Counted from the stretch's first letter, positions 47,404 to 59,773 are shown. The stretch: 64,000 nucleotides of DNA from Acinetobacter sp. ANC 3832 (GCF_002135415.1 NZ_NEGJ01000009.1:113921-177920), one strand, 5' to 3'. A program made the numbers and translations. The notes: generated by a model from the sequence alone, not told the origin.

Positions 47404-48057
47404 TTAGTTTGCCGCATAAATACTGATTTCTACACGACGATTTTGCTCACGACCAGAAGCCGTTGCATTCGAAGCGATCGGATTTGCAGCACCTTGACCT
47501 TGTGCATTAATACGAGATGTTGGAACACCTTGTCTTGCTAAATACGATGCAACAGATTGAGCACGTGCTTGAGATAAAGGAATATTAATTGAATCATTAC
47601 CTGTGCTGTCTGTATAACCAGTTACAAGAATCGCACTCTTATTATCTTCAGTTAAAGTTTGTGCAACTTTATTCAACGTAGAATAGAAGTTTGATTTAAT
47701 TGTTGATTGATTGGTATCAAACGTGATGTTACCTGGCATAACTAGACCAACAGAACCATCTGGATTACGGTTAACTTCAACCCCCGTACCTTGCATTTGT
47801 TGACGTAATTTTTTCTCTTTATTATCAAGATATAAACCAGTACCCGCACCTAAGATCGCACCAATTGCTGCCGCACGGTTGTTTTGTGCAGAAGAGTTAG
47901 CATTACCGCGAGACAAACCATAACCAGCAGCAGCACCAATTAAACCACCAATTGCAGTTTTATCATACTGACGTGCACCGCCAGTACCATTGTCCATAGT
48001 TTGACAGCCTGAAAGTGCTAGAGCCCCGATTACTGATGATATTACTAGTGCGCGCAT
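47404..48057 (-). CDS. OmpA-family lipoprotein with glycine zipper, copy 2
   Basis: A 217-residue paralog of the following gene, sharing the MRALV start, lipobox LSGC (Cys18), glycine zipper (about 38-70) and C-terminal OmpA-like domain (LVTGYTDSTGND, LSQARAQSV, NAQGQGAANP, REQNRRVEI). A longer frame is open upstream, but AGGAGG precedes the ATG at 48057. No terminator separates the two copies clearly, so read-through into copy 1 is possible. Confidence 0.9.
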   Translation of the reverse strand: MRALVISSVIGALALSGCQTMDNGTGGARQYDKTAIGGLIGAAAGYGLSRGNANSSAQNNRAAAIGAILGAGTGLYLDNKEKKLRQQMQGTGVEVNRNPDGSVGLVMPGNITFDTNQSTIKSNFYSTLNKVAQTLTEDNKSAILVTGYTDSTGNDSINIPLSQARAQSVASYLARQGVPTSRINAQGQGAANPIASNATASGREQNRRVEISIYAAN

Positions 48058-48297
48058 GATACGCCTCCTGATTTTGATTTTTTGTATGTGCCAATGATCG
48101 TCTATTAAATCGAATGAAAATATTGACATTTTGTTAAAAATTAAGCTTTAAGTTACATTTTGTAATATTTAATTAGCAAACAGTGATCACTTCATCATAA
48201 TTTACACATACTTTTAAATTGATACTTTTTTATTTATGAGTCTAAGGCTATATTTAAATCATAATCTATTCATTAAACTAATAGTTAGGACTGTTCT

Positions 48298-49224
48298 ATG
48301 TCAACTCAGCAACAGAAACAACCTATATTAAAAAAAATTTCTAAAGGTTTAACCGTTAGCTCTGTCATCACTGGAAGTACTTTTTTTCATGGCCCACCTG
48401 TTCTTGCTTTGGGGCTCACTAAGCTTATCAAAAAATCACCTAAAATTGATGAAACAAATATTAACATTACCAACAGTTGGTTAGGTGTGAATAACTGGCT
48501 GATCGATCATGTCTTACCTGAATTAAAGTGGGACATTAGCATTGATGATGATCTAGATTTAAGCATGCAAGGTCGTTATTTAATGACTTGTAATCATCAA
48601 AGTTGGGTTGATACTACAGTGAATCAGTACTTTGGTTTAAAACGCATGCCACTCACCCGTTTCTTTACCAAATGGGAACTCATTTTTATTCCCTTTGTCG
48701 GTCAAGCCTTTAAAATTCTAGGCTTTCCAATGATGAAACGACATAGCAAAGAGCAGATTGCAAAAAACCCTGAGCTTAAAAATAAAGATATGGAAGAAGC
48801 ACGTAAGGCTTGCGAGCAACTGCTAAGCCAGCCTTTCACCTTGTTAAATTACTTAGAAGGCACTCGCTTTACCCCTGAGAAGAAGGCAAAGCAAGGTTCA
48901 CCTTATACAAATTTACTCAAACCTAAAGCAGGTGGTCTTGCCCTTGCCCTCAATATTTTGGGTAATGACATCGATGCATTGGTGGATATGACCATTGTGT
49001 ACCCTGATGGCGCGCCGGGTTATGGTGAATTCTGGTTGGGAGATGTTTCACGTATTGCGGTGAATCTACGAAAAATAGATATTCCAGATTGGGTATTAGG
49101 TGGGAACTATGAAGAAGATGCTCTCTATCGTGAACATTTTCAGCAATGGGTTGATCAACTATGGACAGAAAAAGATATGTTGATTAGTCAAATGAAACAA
49201 AAGTATCAATCTGAAACTACATAA
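48298..49224 (+). CDS. PlsC-type acyltransferase (YihG-like)
   Basis: A 308-residue membrane-associated acyltransferase. The catalytic NHQSWVDT (His and Asp four apart) at about 98-105 and EGTRFTPEK at about 196 are the family motifs. It acylates a lysophospholipid or glycerol phosphate derivative. A hydrophobic N-terminal segment anchors it. The protein is longer than classic PlsC (about 240) and most like YihG/YihG-related enzymes. The next gene follows after 25 bp. Confidence 0.87.
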   Translation: MSTQQQKQPILKKISKGLTVSSVITGSTFFHGPPVLALGLTKLIKKSPKIDETNINITNSWLGVNNWLIDHVLPELKWDISIDDDLDLSMQGRYLMTCNHQSWVDTTVNQYFGLKRMPLTRFFTKWELIFIPFVGQAFKILGFPMMKRHSKEQIAKNPELKNKDMEEARKACEQLLSQPFTLLNYLEGTRFTPEKKAKQGSPYTNLLKPKAGGLALALNILGNDIDALVDMTIVYPDGAPGYGEFWLGDVSRIAVNLRKIDIPDWVLGGNYEEDALYREHFQQWVDQLWTEKDMLISQMKQKYQSETT

Positions 49225-49249
49225 TTAAAAGAAATAAGACAGGATATTT

Positions 49250-50299
49250 ATGACGGATTCAAATCAATCATCACAGAATAAGTTTCAAACGATTCGTCAT
49301 GATACGCTCGCATGGAAGCTCTTTTTAGTTTACGACATTTTCATGATGGTGATTATTGTCGTTAACTTAGTTTGTCTGTGCGCCAATGCATTTTTAATGA
49401 GCAATTTTGGCGCTTGGTTCTTTGATCAAATTCATTTACAGCAAGTTTTACAATTTTATAAAACTGATTTGCATCCATGGGTGATTAAAACTGAAAGTTG
49501 GTTTATTACATTTTTAATTGCAGAATTACTGATTCGATGGGCTATCTCTATTGTGAATAAGCACCACAAACGTTGGTTCTTCTTTCCTTTTATTCACTGG
49601 TATGAAGTCCTTGCAATTGTTCCTTATTTACGTTTCTTGCGTTTAATCCGTGTTGCAATTATTGGCTATAGATTACATGAACTAGGTTATAAAGTTGTTC
49701 CTGAAAGCATTAAAAATAAAGCACTTTTTTATTATAGTGTGGTGATGGAAGAGCTTTCAGACCGTATCGTGATCACTGTGATTGACGGTGTTCGTCATGA
49801 ATTAGATACCAGTTCGAGCCATAAAAAAATTATCCACGATCTGGTTGATCATCATCGTGAATTATTTGCCCGAGTTCTAGCAGAAATTTTACAAGAATCG
49901 CTCGCCACTGAATTAAAAGCACAGCAAACCGTAATTGCAGATAATGTCGGTCAAATTGTAAAACAAGCCATTGAGGATACACCTCAACTGACTCAACTTT
50001 TAAGGCTGATTCCGATTGCAGGCAGCATGATTGAAAATCAAATCCAAAATATTGGACAGCGATTAGGTGAAAATATTACCAACGGTTTAATTGACCCGCT
50101 CACCAATGGAACAGTGCAACGACCGAACGCTACCTATCAACTGATCTCAGAAAAAGTCAGCAATTTAAATATTGAAAATCATTTGCTTGAAGAATTGGTT
50201 GAATCCGCAGTCTACGAAAGTTTAGAATCATTACGTAAACAAGTAAAAATTAAACAATGGCAACTGGTATTAGATAAAAATGATCAAGCGAAGCAATAA
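49250..50299 (+). CDS. Membrane protein with a voltage-sensor-like N-terminal domain
   Basis: A 349-residue protein of unknown function. The first 145 residues have four hydrophobic segments (about 23-50, 82-102, 110-125, 126-142). The fourth carries arginines at 128, 131 and 134 (YLRFLRLIRVA), the three-residue spacing of a voltage-sensor S4 helix; Glu92 lies in segment 2. No pore helix or selectivity filter follows. Residues about 160-345 are cytosolic and helical. It probably shares an operon with the acyltransferase upstream. Ion-channel or sensor function is only an inference. Confidence 0.65.
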   Translation: MTDSNQSSQNKFQTIRHDTLAWKLFLVYDIFMMVIIVVNLVCLCANAFLMSNFGAWFFDQIHLQQVLQFYKTDLHPWVIKTESWFITFLIAELLIRWAISIVNKHHKRWFFFPFIHWYEVLAIVPYLRFLRLIRVAIIGYRLHELGYKVVPESIKNKALFYYSVVMEELSDRIVITVIDGVRHELDTSSSHKKIIHDLVDHHRELFARVLAEILQESLATELKAQQTVIADNVGQIVKQAIEDTPQLTQLLRLIPIAGSMIENQIQNIGQRLGENITNGLIDPLTNGTVQRPNATYQLISEKVSNLNIENHLLEELVESAVYESLESLRKQVKIKQWQLVLDKNDQAKQ

Positions 50300-50440
50300 T
50301 CCAGTTAAAGAATGCTCAATTCATTGAAATTATTTGTATCTTTGCTAGAGAAAACAATCAATTTGTTCTAGCATTTGACCAATTTCATCGTTTAGCTTTA
50401 CGACATCAGATTTAGGTCACAAGCCTTTTAAGGAATAACT

Positions 50441-51157
50441 ATGGCTGATATACGGATTACAGGCAAAATGGTTCATACCACTCGATTAACTTTCGAGAGC
50501 AATGATCATAATGCTATCCGCCAGCAACTATCCAGCATGTTAAATGAAGCATCTTACCAAGGTGCTTTAGTTGTTATTGACAGTACTGTTGAGCAAGAAT
50601 TGATTGCACTAATTCAATTGCTGATTAGTTTAGAATTACAGCCAATGGCTGTGGTAGATGGTATCTTAGGGGATCAAGCTCGTGCCATTCAATTCCCTGT
50701 CATGCCGGCGGATCGTCCGTTACAACGGATTAAGCCAACCAAAGAACAGGTAGTTGAAACACCTGTTCAAAAAGCAGAACCACAAACAGCAACTGTAGCA
50801 GAGCCTGTTAAAAAAATTAGTCATGCAACGTCTTATCATGATGAAATTTTACGTACTGGACAATGTCTTGTACAAGATCATGGCGATATTATTCTGAACG
50901 CTGGAATTAACAGTGGTTCTGAAGTGATTGCATCAGGAAATATACATATCTATGGCAGTGTTCGTGGTAGAGTCATCGCAGGTGCAGGCGGAAATACAAC
51001 TGCAAGAATTTTTTGTCATTCATTAGAAGCTGAATTGGTTTCTATCGCGGGGACGTATTGTGTGGCTGATGACATTCCGCAACATGTCGTAAAACAGTCT
51101 GTACATATTTACCTGAATGATCAGCAAGAGCTTGTATTTGAAGCTCTTCAATTTTAA
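50441..51157 (+). CDS. minC: Septum-site-determining protein MinC
   Basis: A 238-residue MinC with an N-terminal domain (1-105), a Pro/Lys/Glu-rich linker, and a C-terminal beta-helix (about 135-235) containing [30 protein letters not shown] (conserved GN-IHIYG-x-RGR block). It blocks FtsZ assembly away from midcell, guided by MinD. First gene of minCDE. Confidence 0.96.
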   Translation: MADIRITGKMVHTTRLTFESNDHNAIRQQLSSMLNEASYQGALVVIDSTVEQELIALIQLLISLELQPMAVVDGILGDQARAIQFPVMPADRPLQRIKPTKEQVVETPVQKAEPQTATVAEPVKKISHATSYHDEILRTGQCLVQDHGDIILNAGINSGSEVIASGNIHIYGSVRGRVIAGAGGNTTARIFCHSLEAELVSIAGTYCVADDIPQHVVKQSVHIYLNDQQELVFEALQF

Positions 51158-51223
51158 GGTATAAATTAATCACCATAGAAAACCCGTTTAAACGGGTATA
51201 TCACCATAACAGGAGTGGATTCG

Positions 51224-52036
51224 GTGGCCAAAATTGTTGTCGTTACATCAGGCAAAGGCGGAGTAGGTAAAACTACAACGAGCGCATCTTTTGCAACAGG
51301 TTTAGCCCTTCGTGGTCATAAAACTGTTGTGATTGATTTTGACGTAGGATTACGCAATCTAGACCTTATTATGGGTTGTGAACGTCGTGTTGTTTATGAT
51401 TTTGTCAATGTTTTGAATAATGAAGCTCGCTTACAACAAGCGTTGATTCGTGATAAAGAAATTGAAAATTTATATATCTTACCTGCTTCACAAACACGTG
51501 ATAAAGATGCCCTAACAGATGAGGGTGTTGCTCGCGTTATGGAAGAGCTTTCTCAAGAGTTTGATTACATTATTTGTGACTCACCTGCAGGGATTGAACG
51601 TGGTGCAATTCTTGCCATGTATCATGCAGATGAAGCGATTATCGTAACCAATCCAGAGATTTCATCTGTTCGAGATTCTGACCGTATTATTGGTATGCTT
51701 GATAGTAAAACCAAGAAAGTTGAACAGAACGAAGGTCGTATCCGTAAGCATCTTTGTATTACTCGTTTTAATCCAGAACGTGCTGATAAACAAGAAATGT
51801 TAACGATTGACGACATTTCTAAAGATATTCTTCGTGTACCAACCATGGGCGTCATTCCTGAATGTCCAAGCGTATTACAAGCTTCCAATGAAGGTAAACC
51901 TGTCATTCTTTATACAGAAACAAGTGCAGGTCAAGCATATGATGATCTCGTTGCTCGCTTCCTTGGTGAAGATCGCCCATATCGTCATATTACGGTGAAA
52001 CCTAAGGGCTGGTTAGCACGTTTATTTGGAGCATAA
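51224..52036 (+). CDS. minD: Septum-site-determining ATPase MinD
   Basis: A 270-residue deviant-Walker ATPase starting with GTG. The motif KGGVGKTTTSA is at about 11-20, DFDVGLRNLDL and DSPAGIERGA follow, and the C-terminal amphipathic helix KGWLARLFG binds the membrane. An in-frame GTG at 51215 exists, but AGGAG at 51211-51215 is correctly spaced for 51224, and the family begins with (M)AKI. minE follows after two bases. Confidence 0.97.
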   Translation: MAKIVVVTSGKGGVGKTTTSASFATGLALRGHKTVVIDFDVGLRNLDLIMGCERRVVYDFVNVLNNEARLQQALIRDKEIENLYILPASQTRDKDALTDEGVARVMEELSQEFDYIICDSPAGIERGAILAMYHADEAIIVTNPEISSVRDSDRIIGMLDSKTKKVEQNEGRIRKHLCITRFNPERADKQEMLTIDDISKDILRVPTMGVIPECPSVLQASNEGKPVILYTETSAGQAYDDLVARFLGEDRPYRHITVKPKGWLARLFGA

Positions 52037-52038
52037 TC

Positions 52039-52311
52039 ATGGCAGGATTCTGGAGTAAACTTTTTAGCAATGATGAAAAACCATCTAGCGCTCAAACGGC
52101 GAAAGATCGTTTAAAAGTGATCGTTGCCTCTGAACAAGGTTTAGGCAAACGTTTAAGCCAAGACAAAATTGATCAAATGAAAAAAGAAATCATGCAAGTG
52201 GTCAATCGTTATGTTCGTGGTGTAGATGAACAGCACATTCAAATGTCTGTTCGTTCTGAAGCGAATATTGAGATGCTTGAAATGAATATCAATTTACCTG
52301 AAGAGCGTTAA
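52039..52311 (+). CDS. minE: Cell division topological specificity factor MinE
   Basis: A 90-residue MinE. The N-terminal membrane and MinD-binding helix, SAQTAKDRLKVIVASEQG, and the central KDKIDQMKKEI type segment are conserved. It stimulates MinD ATPase and creates the oscillation that places the division site. It is followed by a strong terminator, closing the operon. Confidence 0.96.
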   Translation: MAGFWSKLFSNDEKPSSAQTAKDRLKVIVASEQGLGKRLSQDKIDQMKKEIMQVVNRYVRGVDEQHIQMSVRSEANIEMLEMNINLPEER

Positions 52312-52343
52312 TTTCATTATTGATTAGTCAAGTGAATTGATTC

Positions 52344-52377
52344 AGGGCAAAATAGCATTGGTTATTTTGCCCTTTTT
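52344..52377 (+). terminator. Terminator of minCDE
   Basis: AGGGCAAAATA pairs with TATTTTGCCCT, then a T-run. Confidence 0.9.
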
Positions 52378-52408
52378 AATCAGAATTATATTTTGAGGAG
52401 ATGCTGTT

Positions 52409-52696
52409 ATGGCACTTTCACAGCCAGCAACGTTCAATGAAGAATGGTCAGATGAGCGTGTATTTGCCTATTTGGAACAACTTCCTCCTGAAGGCGTGAA
52501 TACAGATTTTCATGTGCTTTATCATGCATTCAAGCATATGCGCCCTTTCGATTACGAACGCCTTTTGACAAAATTTGTTGCAGATGGTCGTGATGTGAAT
52601 GCGACAAATTCTGAAGGTCAACGCATTCATGATGTGATCGCTGAATTCCCACGCCAAAAAGATGGTTTTTTAGAAGTATTGGCAAAGTTTGCTTAA
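52409..52696 (+). CDS. PA4642-family protein of unknown function
   Basis: A 95-residue soluble protein. SDERVFAYLEQLPPEGVN, DFHVLYHAFKHMRPFDYERLL and GRDVNATNSEG resemble the Pseudomonas PA4642 family. GAGGAG lies before the ATG. It is compact, acidic and helical, without a signal. The role is unknown. It is followed by its own terminator. Confidence 0.85.
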   Translation: MALSQPATFNEEWSDERVFAYLEQLPPEGVNTDFHVLYHAFKHMRPFDYERLLTKFVADGRDVNATNSEGQRIHDVIAEFPRQKDGFLEVLAKFA

Positions 52697-52715
52697 TCAT
52701 ACTTTTTGAAAGATG

Positions 52716-52741
52716 AAACCTGCTTGAAGCAGGTTTTTTTA
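52716..52741 (+). terminator. Terminator after the PA4642-like gene
   Basis: ACCTGCTT pairs with AAGCAGGT, then a run of seven T. Confidence 0.85.
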
Positions 52742-52894
52742 CGCTTTATGATTTCATTAATTTTAAATCAAATAACGACTCAACCATTCATCTCCTCCTT
52801 TATAATTTTTAGTCAGATACACCACTCTATTATGGATGACATACCACACTTAAAATTAAAGAATATGGATGATCTCAATTTTGTATTATTAATA

Positions 52895-52923
52895 AAAAAG
52901 CCTCTAATAACTAGAGGCTTTTT
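52895..52923. terminator. Terminator at the end of ftsK
   Basis: AAGCCTCTA pairs with TAGAGGCTT, with A-run and T-run flanks, just past the leftward ftsK stop. Confidence 0.85.
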
Positions 52924-52937
52924 AACATTAGTGAACG

Positions 52938-55900
52938 TTACACTAATATATCTCGTTTACCATTGGTACCCATTGAACTCACAATACCGTTCTCTTCCAT
53001 CTGATCTACAATACGTGCAGCTCGGTTATACCCTAAACTAAATTTACGCTGTAAAGAAGATACTGAAACTTTACGGGTTTCCAAAACGAAAGAAACACAT
53101 TGATCATAAAGTGCATCACGACTTGGATCACTATCACCATCTTCAAAACCTCTTGAAGTTGGCTCTTCATCATAAGGAGTTAAGATTTCATCGACATAAT
53201 TCGGTTCACCACGCTCACGCCATGCATCACAAATACTATTCACTTCATCATCTGAAATAAATGCACCATGAACACGCTCAGGTTCAATTTTACCAGGCCC
53301 TAAAAATAGCATATCACCATGACCCAATAAGTCTTCTGCACCACCTGCATCCAAGATAGTACGAGAGTCAATCTTACTGTTTACACGTAATGCAACCCGT
53401 GTCGGAATATTGGCTTTGATCAAACCTGTAATCACATCGACTGATGGTCGTTGAGTTGCTAATAATAAGTGAATACCAGCCGCACGCGACTTCTGTGCTA
53501 AGCGTGTAATCATTTCTTCTGCTTTTTTACCGACTTGCATAATCATATCTGCAAATTCATCGGCAACAATCACAATAGACGGTAAAGGTTCTAAACGCGG
53601 AGCTCGCTCACGAGTCGCAGAATCACTTGGTTTCCATGTTGGATCAATCAGATCTTCGCCATTGGCAATTGCTTCATCGACCTTGCGATTATAATCAGAC
53701 AACTTACGAATTTTTAGGTAAGACATCAGTTTATAACGACGCTCCATTTCATTAACACACCAATTCAATGCATTTACAGCATCTTTCATGTCTGTCACGA
53801 CTGGGGTGAGTAAATGAGGAATATCATTATAATTCGCAAGTTCCAGTTGCTTAGGATCAATTAAAATCAGACGTAAATCTGCAGGTGTATATTTCAATAG
53901 CATGGATAAAATCATCGCATTTACAGCAACTGACTTACCCGAACCTGTTGTTCCTGCAACCAACATATGCGGTGCTTTGGCTAAATCAGTGAGAACTGGG
54001 TTACCTGAAATATCCTTACCCATCGCCATGGTAATTAAACCACTTGGATCACGATAGGTTGGTGTTTCAAGCAATTCAATTAAACGAACCATTTCACGTG
54101 AGCTATTCGGTACTTCAATACCGATATAAGGTTTTCCTGGAATCACCTCAACCACACGTACAGATGCCATGGACATTGAACGTGCTAAATCTCTTGAAAT
54201 ATTGGTCACTTTAGAGGCTTTAACACCAGGTGCTAAATCCAACTCAAAACGTGTCACGACAGGACCCGGTTGGGCTTCAATCACTTTGGCTTTGACATTA
54301 AATTCTTGTAATTTAATTTCAAGTAATTCCGAGAGTCTTGCCAACTGTTCAGCCGTAAAATTGACTTTTTTGTTGGGATCAACTTTATCAAGAATATCTA
54401 AACTTGGTAATGTCGGTAAATCTTTCCGTTTATTGGCAACTTGCATTGCGCGAGACATTGGTCGACCTGATGCATCGGTTAAGGGTGCATCAAAGTCAAA
54501 AGATTGATCCACTTCACTTTCAAGTTCTTCAGGTGCCCCTACTGTATCTTGCCAAGCTTCTCTAAAGGCATCTTTATCACTCGCAATGCGCTGTTTTTCT
54601 TCTTCAGAAACAATTGAATGCGGTTGAAAATTGGTTTGAATTTCAGCTTTTACAAAAGGTGTTGATTGCGCATAACTACTGGTTGTACGAACAGGTACTA
54701 TCACCTCTTGTTGTTCTTTTTCAACCAACAATGCTAAATCATCTAATTCAGATGCCAAATTTTGAGTCTGTTGTAATGCTTGAGATGCAATATTAGACTG
54801 TGTTGCTGTTGTGGCAATCGTCGCAACTGCTACATCTGATGGTGATATCATTTCAGCAGCTTGTTGATGATACGGACTATGAATATCTGTGGCTATTTTG
54901 CCATTCGGCACCACCGCCAATAACTCATCAAAGACTTGATCATCGTCCCAATCAAGATGATTTTCATCATGAGAGCGTTGCGTTGGTACAGTGGTATTTT
55001 GTGGCGTATGTATAGATGAAATTACATTTTCGGCTTTATGATGAATATTTGATGTCTCTAACTCATCATCTGCGGCACGAAGTAAAGCATCAATATCGCG
55101 CTTATGATCATTTTCTTGATGTAATGCTTTCCACACTTCACCTGTTGGTACAACACGCTGACTTTCTTTTTCTAATTGATGTGCTTTCTCTAATGTTTTT
55201 TCAAACTCAGCATCATCAATTTCATCAACAAACTGCTGTTCTTGATATTTTTTGTCATGCATCCCCTCATCAACCAAATCATCAAATAAACGTTCAGCAG
55301 CTCGCTGTTGTTTCGATGATTGAGTAGAATTTGAGATCACAGCGGTATTTATGATGTCTTCATCAACACTCTGAACAGCATCATCTGTATGATTGATAGG
55401 CACTTTAACTTTTTGATTTTTTTGTGGTGTTGTTAAATCATAAGCAGATTCACTTTCAGGAACATTCTTATAAAATAAATCTTGTAAATAAGCAGGTGTC
55501 GCTTTTAAGGTTGCCCAAGTTCGATTCCATTGAATACCGAATGCTAGAGTAAATAACAAACCCAATAAGAATACTAAAAAAATGGTCGCCCCATAAATGG
55601 TTAATAAATGGCTAAGACTCGCCCCAAGTTCATAGCCAATAATGCCACCTGAAGCATTATCCAATGTATCTGCGGGTACATTCCAAAGTAAATATAAAAG
55701 ACTGGCAAAAGTGAGCAAAATAAAAAATTGCGCTGCATAACGAAATGGACGGCTGAGAAAACTACGTGGCCACCATACTTGTGCTGCTTCAACGAATAGA
55801 AATATTGGGATCAGCAAACTTGCCCATCCTAAGAATCCAAAAAGTAGATCTGCAATCCACGCGCCCGCAACACCACTGGCGTTTGACACTTGTTGAGTAT

Positions 55901-56033
55901 CACTTGAAATATGCATCCAGCCTGGATCAAATGGGGTATACGTCACTGTTGCTAAAAACAGATAGATCCCAAATGAAATCAAGAATAATGTTAATAATAA
56001 ACGCTGTGCATAAACACTCGACACCGCAGTCAT
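52938..56033 (-). CDS. ftsK: DNA translocase FtsK
   Basis: A 1031-residue protein. Four to five N-terminal membrane segments lie in residues about 10-190, a long acidic and glutamine-rich linker to about 530, and a RecA-like motor follows with Walker [15 protein letters not shown] and Walker [11 protein letters not shown]. The C-terminal winged helix ([24 protein letters not shown]) reads KOPS/dif-type sites. It moves chromosome ends through the closing septum. An earlier TTG (56051) is in frame; AGGACA fits the ATG at 56033. Confidence 0.97.
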   Translation of the reverse strand: MTAVSSVYAQRLLLTLFLISFGIYLFLATVTYTPFDPGWMHISSDTQQVSNASGVAGAWIADLLFGFLGWASLLIPIFLFVEAAQVWWPRSFLSRPFRYAAQFFILLTFASLLYLLWNVPADTLDNASGGIIGYELGASLSHLLTIYGATIFLVFLLGLLFTLAFGIQWNRTWATLKATPAYLQDLFYKNVPESESAYDLTTPQKNQKVKVPINHTDDAVQSVDEDIINTAVISNSTQSSKQQRAAERLFDDLVDEGMHDKKYQEQQFVDEIDDAEFEKTLEKAHQLEKESQRVVPTGEVWKALHQENDHKRDIDALLRAADDELETSNIHHKAENVISSIHTPQNTTVPTQRSHDENHLDWDDDQVFDELLAVVPNGKIATDIHSPYHQQAAEMISPSDVAVATIATTATQSNIASQALQQTQNLASELDDLALLVEKEQQEVIVPVRTTSSYAQSTPFVKAEIQTNFQPHSIVSEEEKQRIASDKDAFREAWQDTVGAPEELESEVDQSFDFDAPLTDASGRPMSRAMQVANKRKDLPTLPSLDILDKVDPNKKVNFTAEQLARLSELLEIKLQEFNVKAKVIEAQPGPVVTRFELDLAPGVKASKVTNISRDLARSMSMASVRVVEVIPGKPYIGIEVPNSSREMVRLIELLETPTYRDPSGLITMAMGKDISGNPVLTDLAKAPHMLVAGTTGSGKSVAVNAMILSMLLKYTPADLRLILIDPKQLELANYNDIPHLLTPVVTDMKDAVNALNWCVNEMERRYKLMSYLKIRKLSDYNRKVDEAIANGEDLIDPTWKPSDSATRERAPRLEPLPSIVIVADEFADMIMQVGKKAEEMITRLAQKSRAAGIHLLLATQRPSVDVITGLIKANIPTRVALRVNSKIDSRTILDAGGAEDLLGHGDMLFLGPGKIEPERVHGAFISDDEVNSICDAWRERGEPNYVDEILTPYDEEPTSRGFEDGDSDPSRDALYDQCVSFVLETRKVSVSSLQRKFSLGYNRAARIVDQMEENGIVSSMGTNGKRDILV

Positions 56034-56290
56034 ATACTGTCCTGTAACCAATTATTCATATTGCTCTTTTCTTGACGCGTAACGCTATCTTCAGAGAAGA
56101 AATCTTTATATTATGCACCTGTTCTATAAAAAAAGATGCACGATTATTGACTTGTGTTGTAAAGCTTTGTAGATAATTCAGCAATTTAAAACTGTTTTTA
56201 AACCTTATTTTATTATACAACTTTTCTATATAGTTCAATTCGATTTCGATGATCAATATTATCCACATCGAACTCTCACCACTGTTATAG

Positions 56291-57301
<1,011 letters not shown>

Positions 57302-57317
57302 TTCATTTATTTTTTGT

Positions 57318-57354
57318 AAAAATAAACCGCCTACATGGCGGTTTATTTATTTTT
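57318..57354 (+). terminator. Terminator of trxB
   Basis: AATAAACCGCC pairs with GGCGGTTTATT, then T-rich sequence. Confidence 0.85.
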
Positions 57355-57406
57355 GATTTATAAAGAGATTTAATTATTTTTATAATTTCACCTTGTGGGG
57401 AAAACA

Positions 57407-58957
57407 ATGACAACAGCATGGACCGATGGCTATCAAACTGAAGTAAATTACACCTATGGGTATTACAAAGATTTGAGTCCAAATTATCAAAAATTTTGTT
57501 TGTTATTAAATGGAGTTGATTGCCCGTCCTCACATCAAGATCATATGCATTGCGAACTTGGTTTTGGTCAAGGTGTCAGTCTGAATATTCATGCAGCATC
57601 AAGTTTTGGTATCTTTTATGGTACAGACTTTAACCCTGCACATGCGGCTCATGCCAATGTACTGGCTGAACAAAGCCATGCTCCACATCATTTTTATGAT
57701 GCCAGTTTTGAAGAGTTACTGAACAAAGATTTACCCATGTTTGACTCAATTAGCTTGCATGGCATTTGGAGTTGGATTAGTCATGAAAATCAACATATTA
57801 TATTGAAATTCATTCGCAAATATTTAAAACCCAATGGTATTGTTTATATCAGTTATAACTGTGTCACAGGCTGGGCAGCTAATATGCCGATTCGTGAACT
57901 TTTCCACAGTCATTTTAAATTTAATAGCAGCAGTACTAATCCGATTCAAAAGGTCAAAGACTCTTTAGAATTTAGTGAAGCTCTATTAAAACAAAATCCA
58001 AATTTCGCTCAAAGAAATCCAAATGCATTAAGCAAAGTTCAAGATTTAAAAAAACAAAATCCAAACTACTTAATCCATGAATATCTTAATCAAGATTGGC
58101 AATGTTTTTCATTCCAACAAGTGGTTCGCATTCTTGAAGAAATCAAACTTTCCTATGCAGGCTCTACTGATTTAAACACACATTTGGATAACATCAATTT
58201 TACGGATGAGCATCAAAAATTCTTAAATGCCATTGAACACCCTGTTTTTAAAGAACAATGTCGTGATTATTTTGCCAACAGTCAATTTAGAAGAGATTTA
58301 TTTATTCGAGGTAAAAATACCTTAACCGCATTACAAACACAGCAACGTTTAAGAAATACGGCTTTTGTACTGCTTACTGCACCAGAACAATTACCTAAAA
58401 CGATTGCAGGCTATTTAGGTGAGTTCAATTTAATTCAAGATATTTATGGACCTTTAGGCGCTCACTTTAAAAAATTAGACTACAAACCTCAAACCATTGC
58501 TGAAATAGAACAAGCCATCCCAACGCTTAATTATGCCCAACTCTTAAATGCCTTGGTAATTTTGTGCCATTTAGGTTTAGCTCAACCTTGCCAAGCTGAA
58601 GCAAATCCAGAAATGATTCAGCATGCTCAAGACTTTAACTATTACCTTCTCAATCAAGCCAGTTTTCATGTGAATTACCAAGCTTTAGCCTGCCCAATCA
58701 CAGGTATGGGTATTCCAACAGATCAATTCACACAACTGTTCTATCGTGCACATTTTGTGGAAGGATTAAAGTCTGCAAAACAATTTGCACAATATGTTCA
58801 AGATGTACTGACTGAATTGAAATGGTTGGTCTTAGATAGCGAAGGAAACTCAATATCAGATTTGGGACAAAGTCTTAAAATTATTCAAGAAAAGGCTCAG
58901 AAGTTTTTAGATGGCGATAAAATCAAAATTGCCAAACAGCTGAAACTTTTCGCATAA
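57407..58957 (+). CDS. SAM-dependent methyltransferase with regulatory domain
   Basis: A 516-residue protein. Residues about 45-200 form a class I methyltransferase fold with HCELGFGQGVSLN as the SAM motif and DSISLHGIWSW as the middle strand. Residues about 200-310 match a methyltransferase-regulatory domain type. The substrate is unknown; such proteins occur across Proteobacteria. A GTG at 57395 lies in frame, but GGGGA before the ATG at 57407 supports the later start. Confidence 0.82.
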   Translation: MTTAWTDGYQTEVNYTYGYYKDLSPNYQKFCLLLNGVDCPSSHQDHMHCELGFGQGVSLNIHAASSFGIFYGTDFNPAHAAHANVLAEQSHAPHHFYDASFEELLNKDLPMFDSISLHGIWSWISHENQHIILKFIRKYLKPNGIVYISYNCVTGWAANMPIRELFHSHFKFNSSSTNPIQKVKDSLEFSEALLKQNPNFAQRNPNALSKVQDLKKQNPNYLIHEYLNQDWQCFSFQQVVRILEEIKLSYAGSTDLNTHLDNINFTDEHQKFLNAIEHPVFKEQCRDYFANSQFRRDLFIRGKNTLTALQTQQRLRNTAFVLLTAPEQLPKTIAGYLGEFNLIQDIYGPLGAHFKKLDYKPQTIAEIEQAIPTLNYAQLLNALVILCHLGLAQPCQAEANPEMIQHAQDFNYYLLNQASFHVNYQALACPITGMGIPTDQFTQLFYRAHFVEGLKSAKQFAQYVQDVLTELKWLVLDSEGNSISDLGQSLKIIQEKAQKFLDGDKIKIAKQLKLFA

Positions 58958-58978
58958 AACATTTTACATTTTAGTGCT

Positions 58979-59015
58979 AAGGATCAGCTAAGATATTGCT
59001 GATCCTTATACTTTT
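58979..59015 (+). terminator. Terminator after the methyltransferase gene
   Basis: AAGGATCAGC pairs with GCTGATCCTT, with T-rich sequence after it. Confidence 0.85.
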
Positions 59016-59025
59016 TTAATGCGCT

Positions 59026-59751
59026 ATGCTCACACCCTCTCAATATATTTTCCCAGATCCGATTGAAGCAGATCCTGAACAACAAGGATTAATTTGTGTG
59101 GGTGCGGATCTCTCCCCTTCTACACTCTATGAAGCGTATACACATGGCTTATTCCCATGGTTTTCAGAAGATGAACCTATTTGTTGGTGGAGCCCTGAAC
59201 CACGCTGCATTATTCGACCACATGATTATCACCCCAGTAAATCACTGATTCGAAATATGAAAAAGATGGATTACAAAATTACCGTCAATCATTCTTTTGA
59301 ACGTGTTATTCGCTCGTGCTCTTTACCCCGTAGTTATGCAGATGAAACTTGGATTTCTGAAGATATCATCCAAGGTTATTCCGATTTATTTGATGCAGGC
59401 TTTGCTTATAGCGTTGAAGTTTGGAATCAAGATAAAGTCGTGGGCGGATTATATGGTGTTACTATTGGGCATGGCTGTTTTGGCGAATCTATGTTTAGTA
59501 CTGAAACTGATGTTTCAAAAATGGCTTTTTATACACTGATGCTGATTGGTCAAGAGAATCAACTGCCTTGGATTGATTGCCAATTGGTTAATGATCACCT
59601 CTTAAGTCTTGGCGCTTGCACACTTTCTCGGCAAGAATACCTTAAATCGTTACAAGATGTTGTGAAACAGCCTGTTATAGATTGGAAAAAATATCAAGAC
59701 CGTGTATTTTCAAGTAAAACAATAGCGTTAAATGCGCGCCTCATGGAATGA
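59026..59751 (+). CDS. aat: Leucyl/phenylalanyl-tRNA-protein transferase
   Basis: A 241-residue Aat. [20 protein letters not shown] and WIDCQL are signature motifs. It adds Leu or Phe from aminoacyl-tRNA to proteins with N-terminal Arg or Lys, marking them for ClpAP. The next gene does a related step, so the two form an N-end-rule operon. The start ATG lies close to the preceding terminator. Confidence 0.96.
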   Translation: MLTPSQYIFPDPIEADPEQQGLICVGADLSPSTLYEAYTHGLFPWFSEDEPICWWSPEPRCIIRPHDYHPSKSLIRNMKKMDYKITVNHSFERVIRSCSLPRSYADETWISEDIIQGYSDLFDAGFAYSVEVWNQDKVVGGLYGVTIGHGCFGESMFSTETDVSKMAFYTLMLIGQENQLPWIDCQLVNDHLLSLGACTLSRQEYLKSLQDVVKQPVIDWKKYQDRVFSSKTIALNARLME

Positions 59752-59773
59752 CAAAAAGGAGGGACACACAGTT

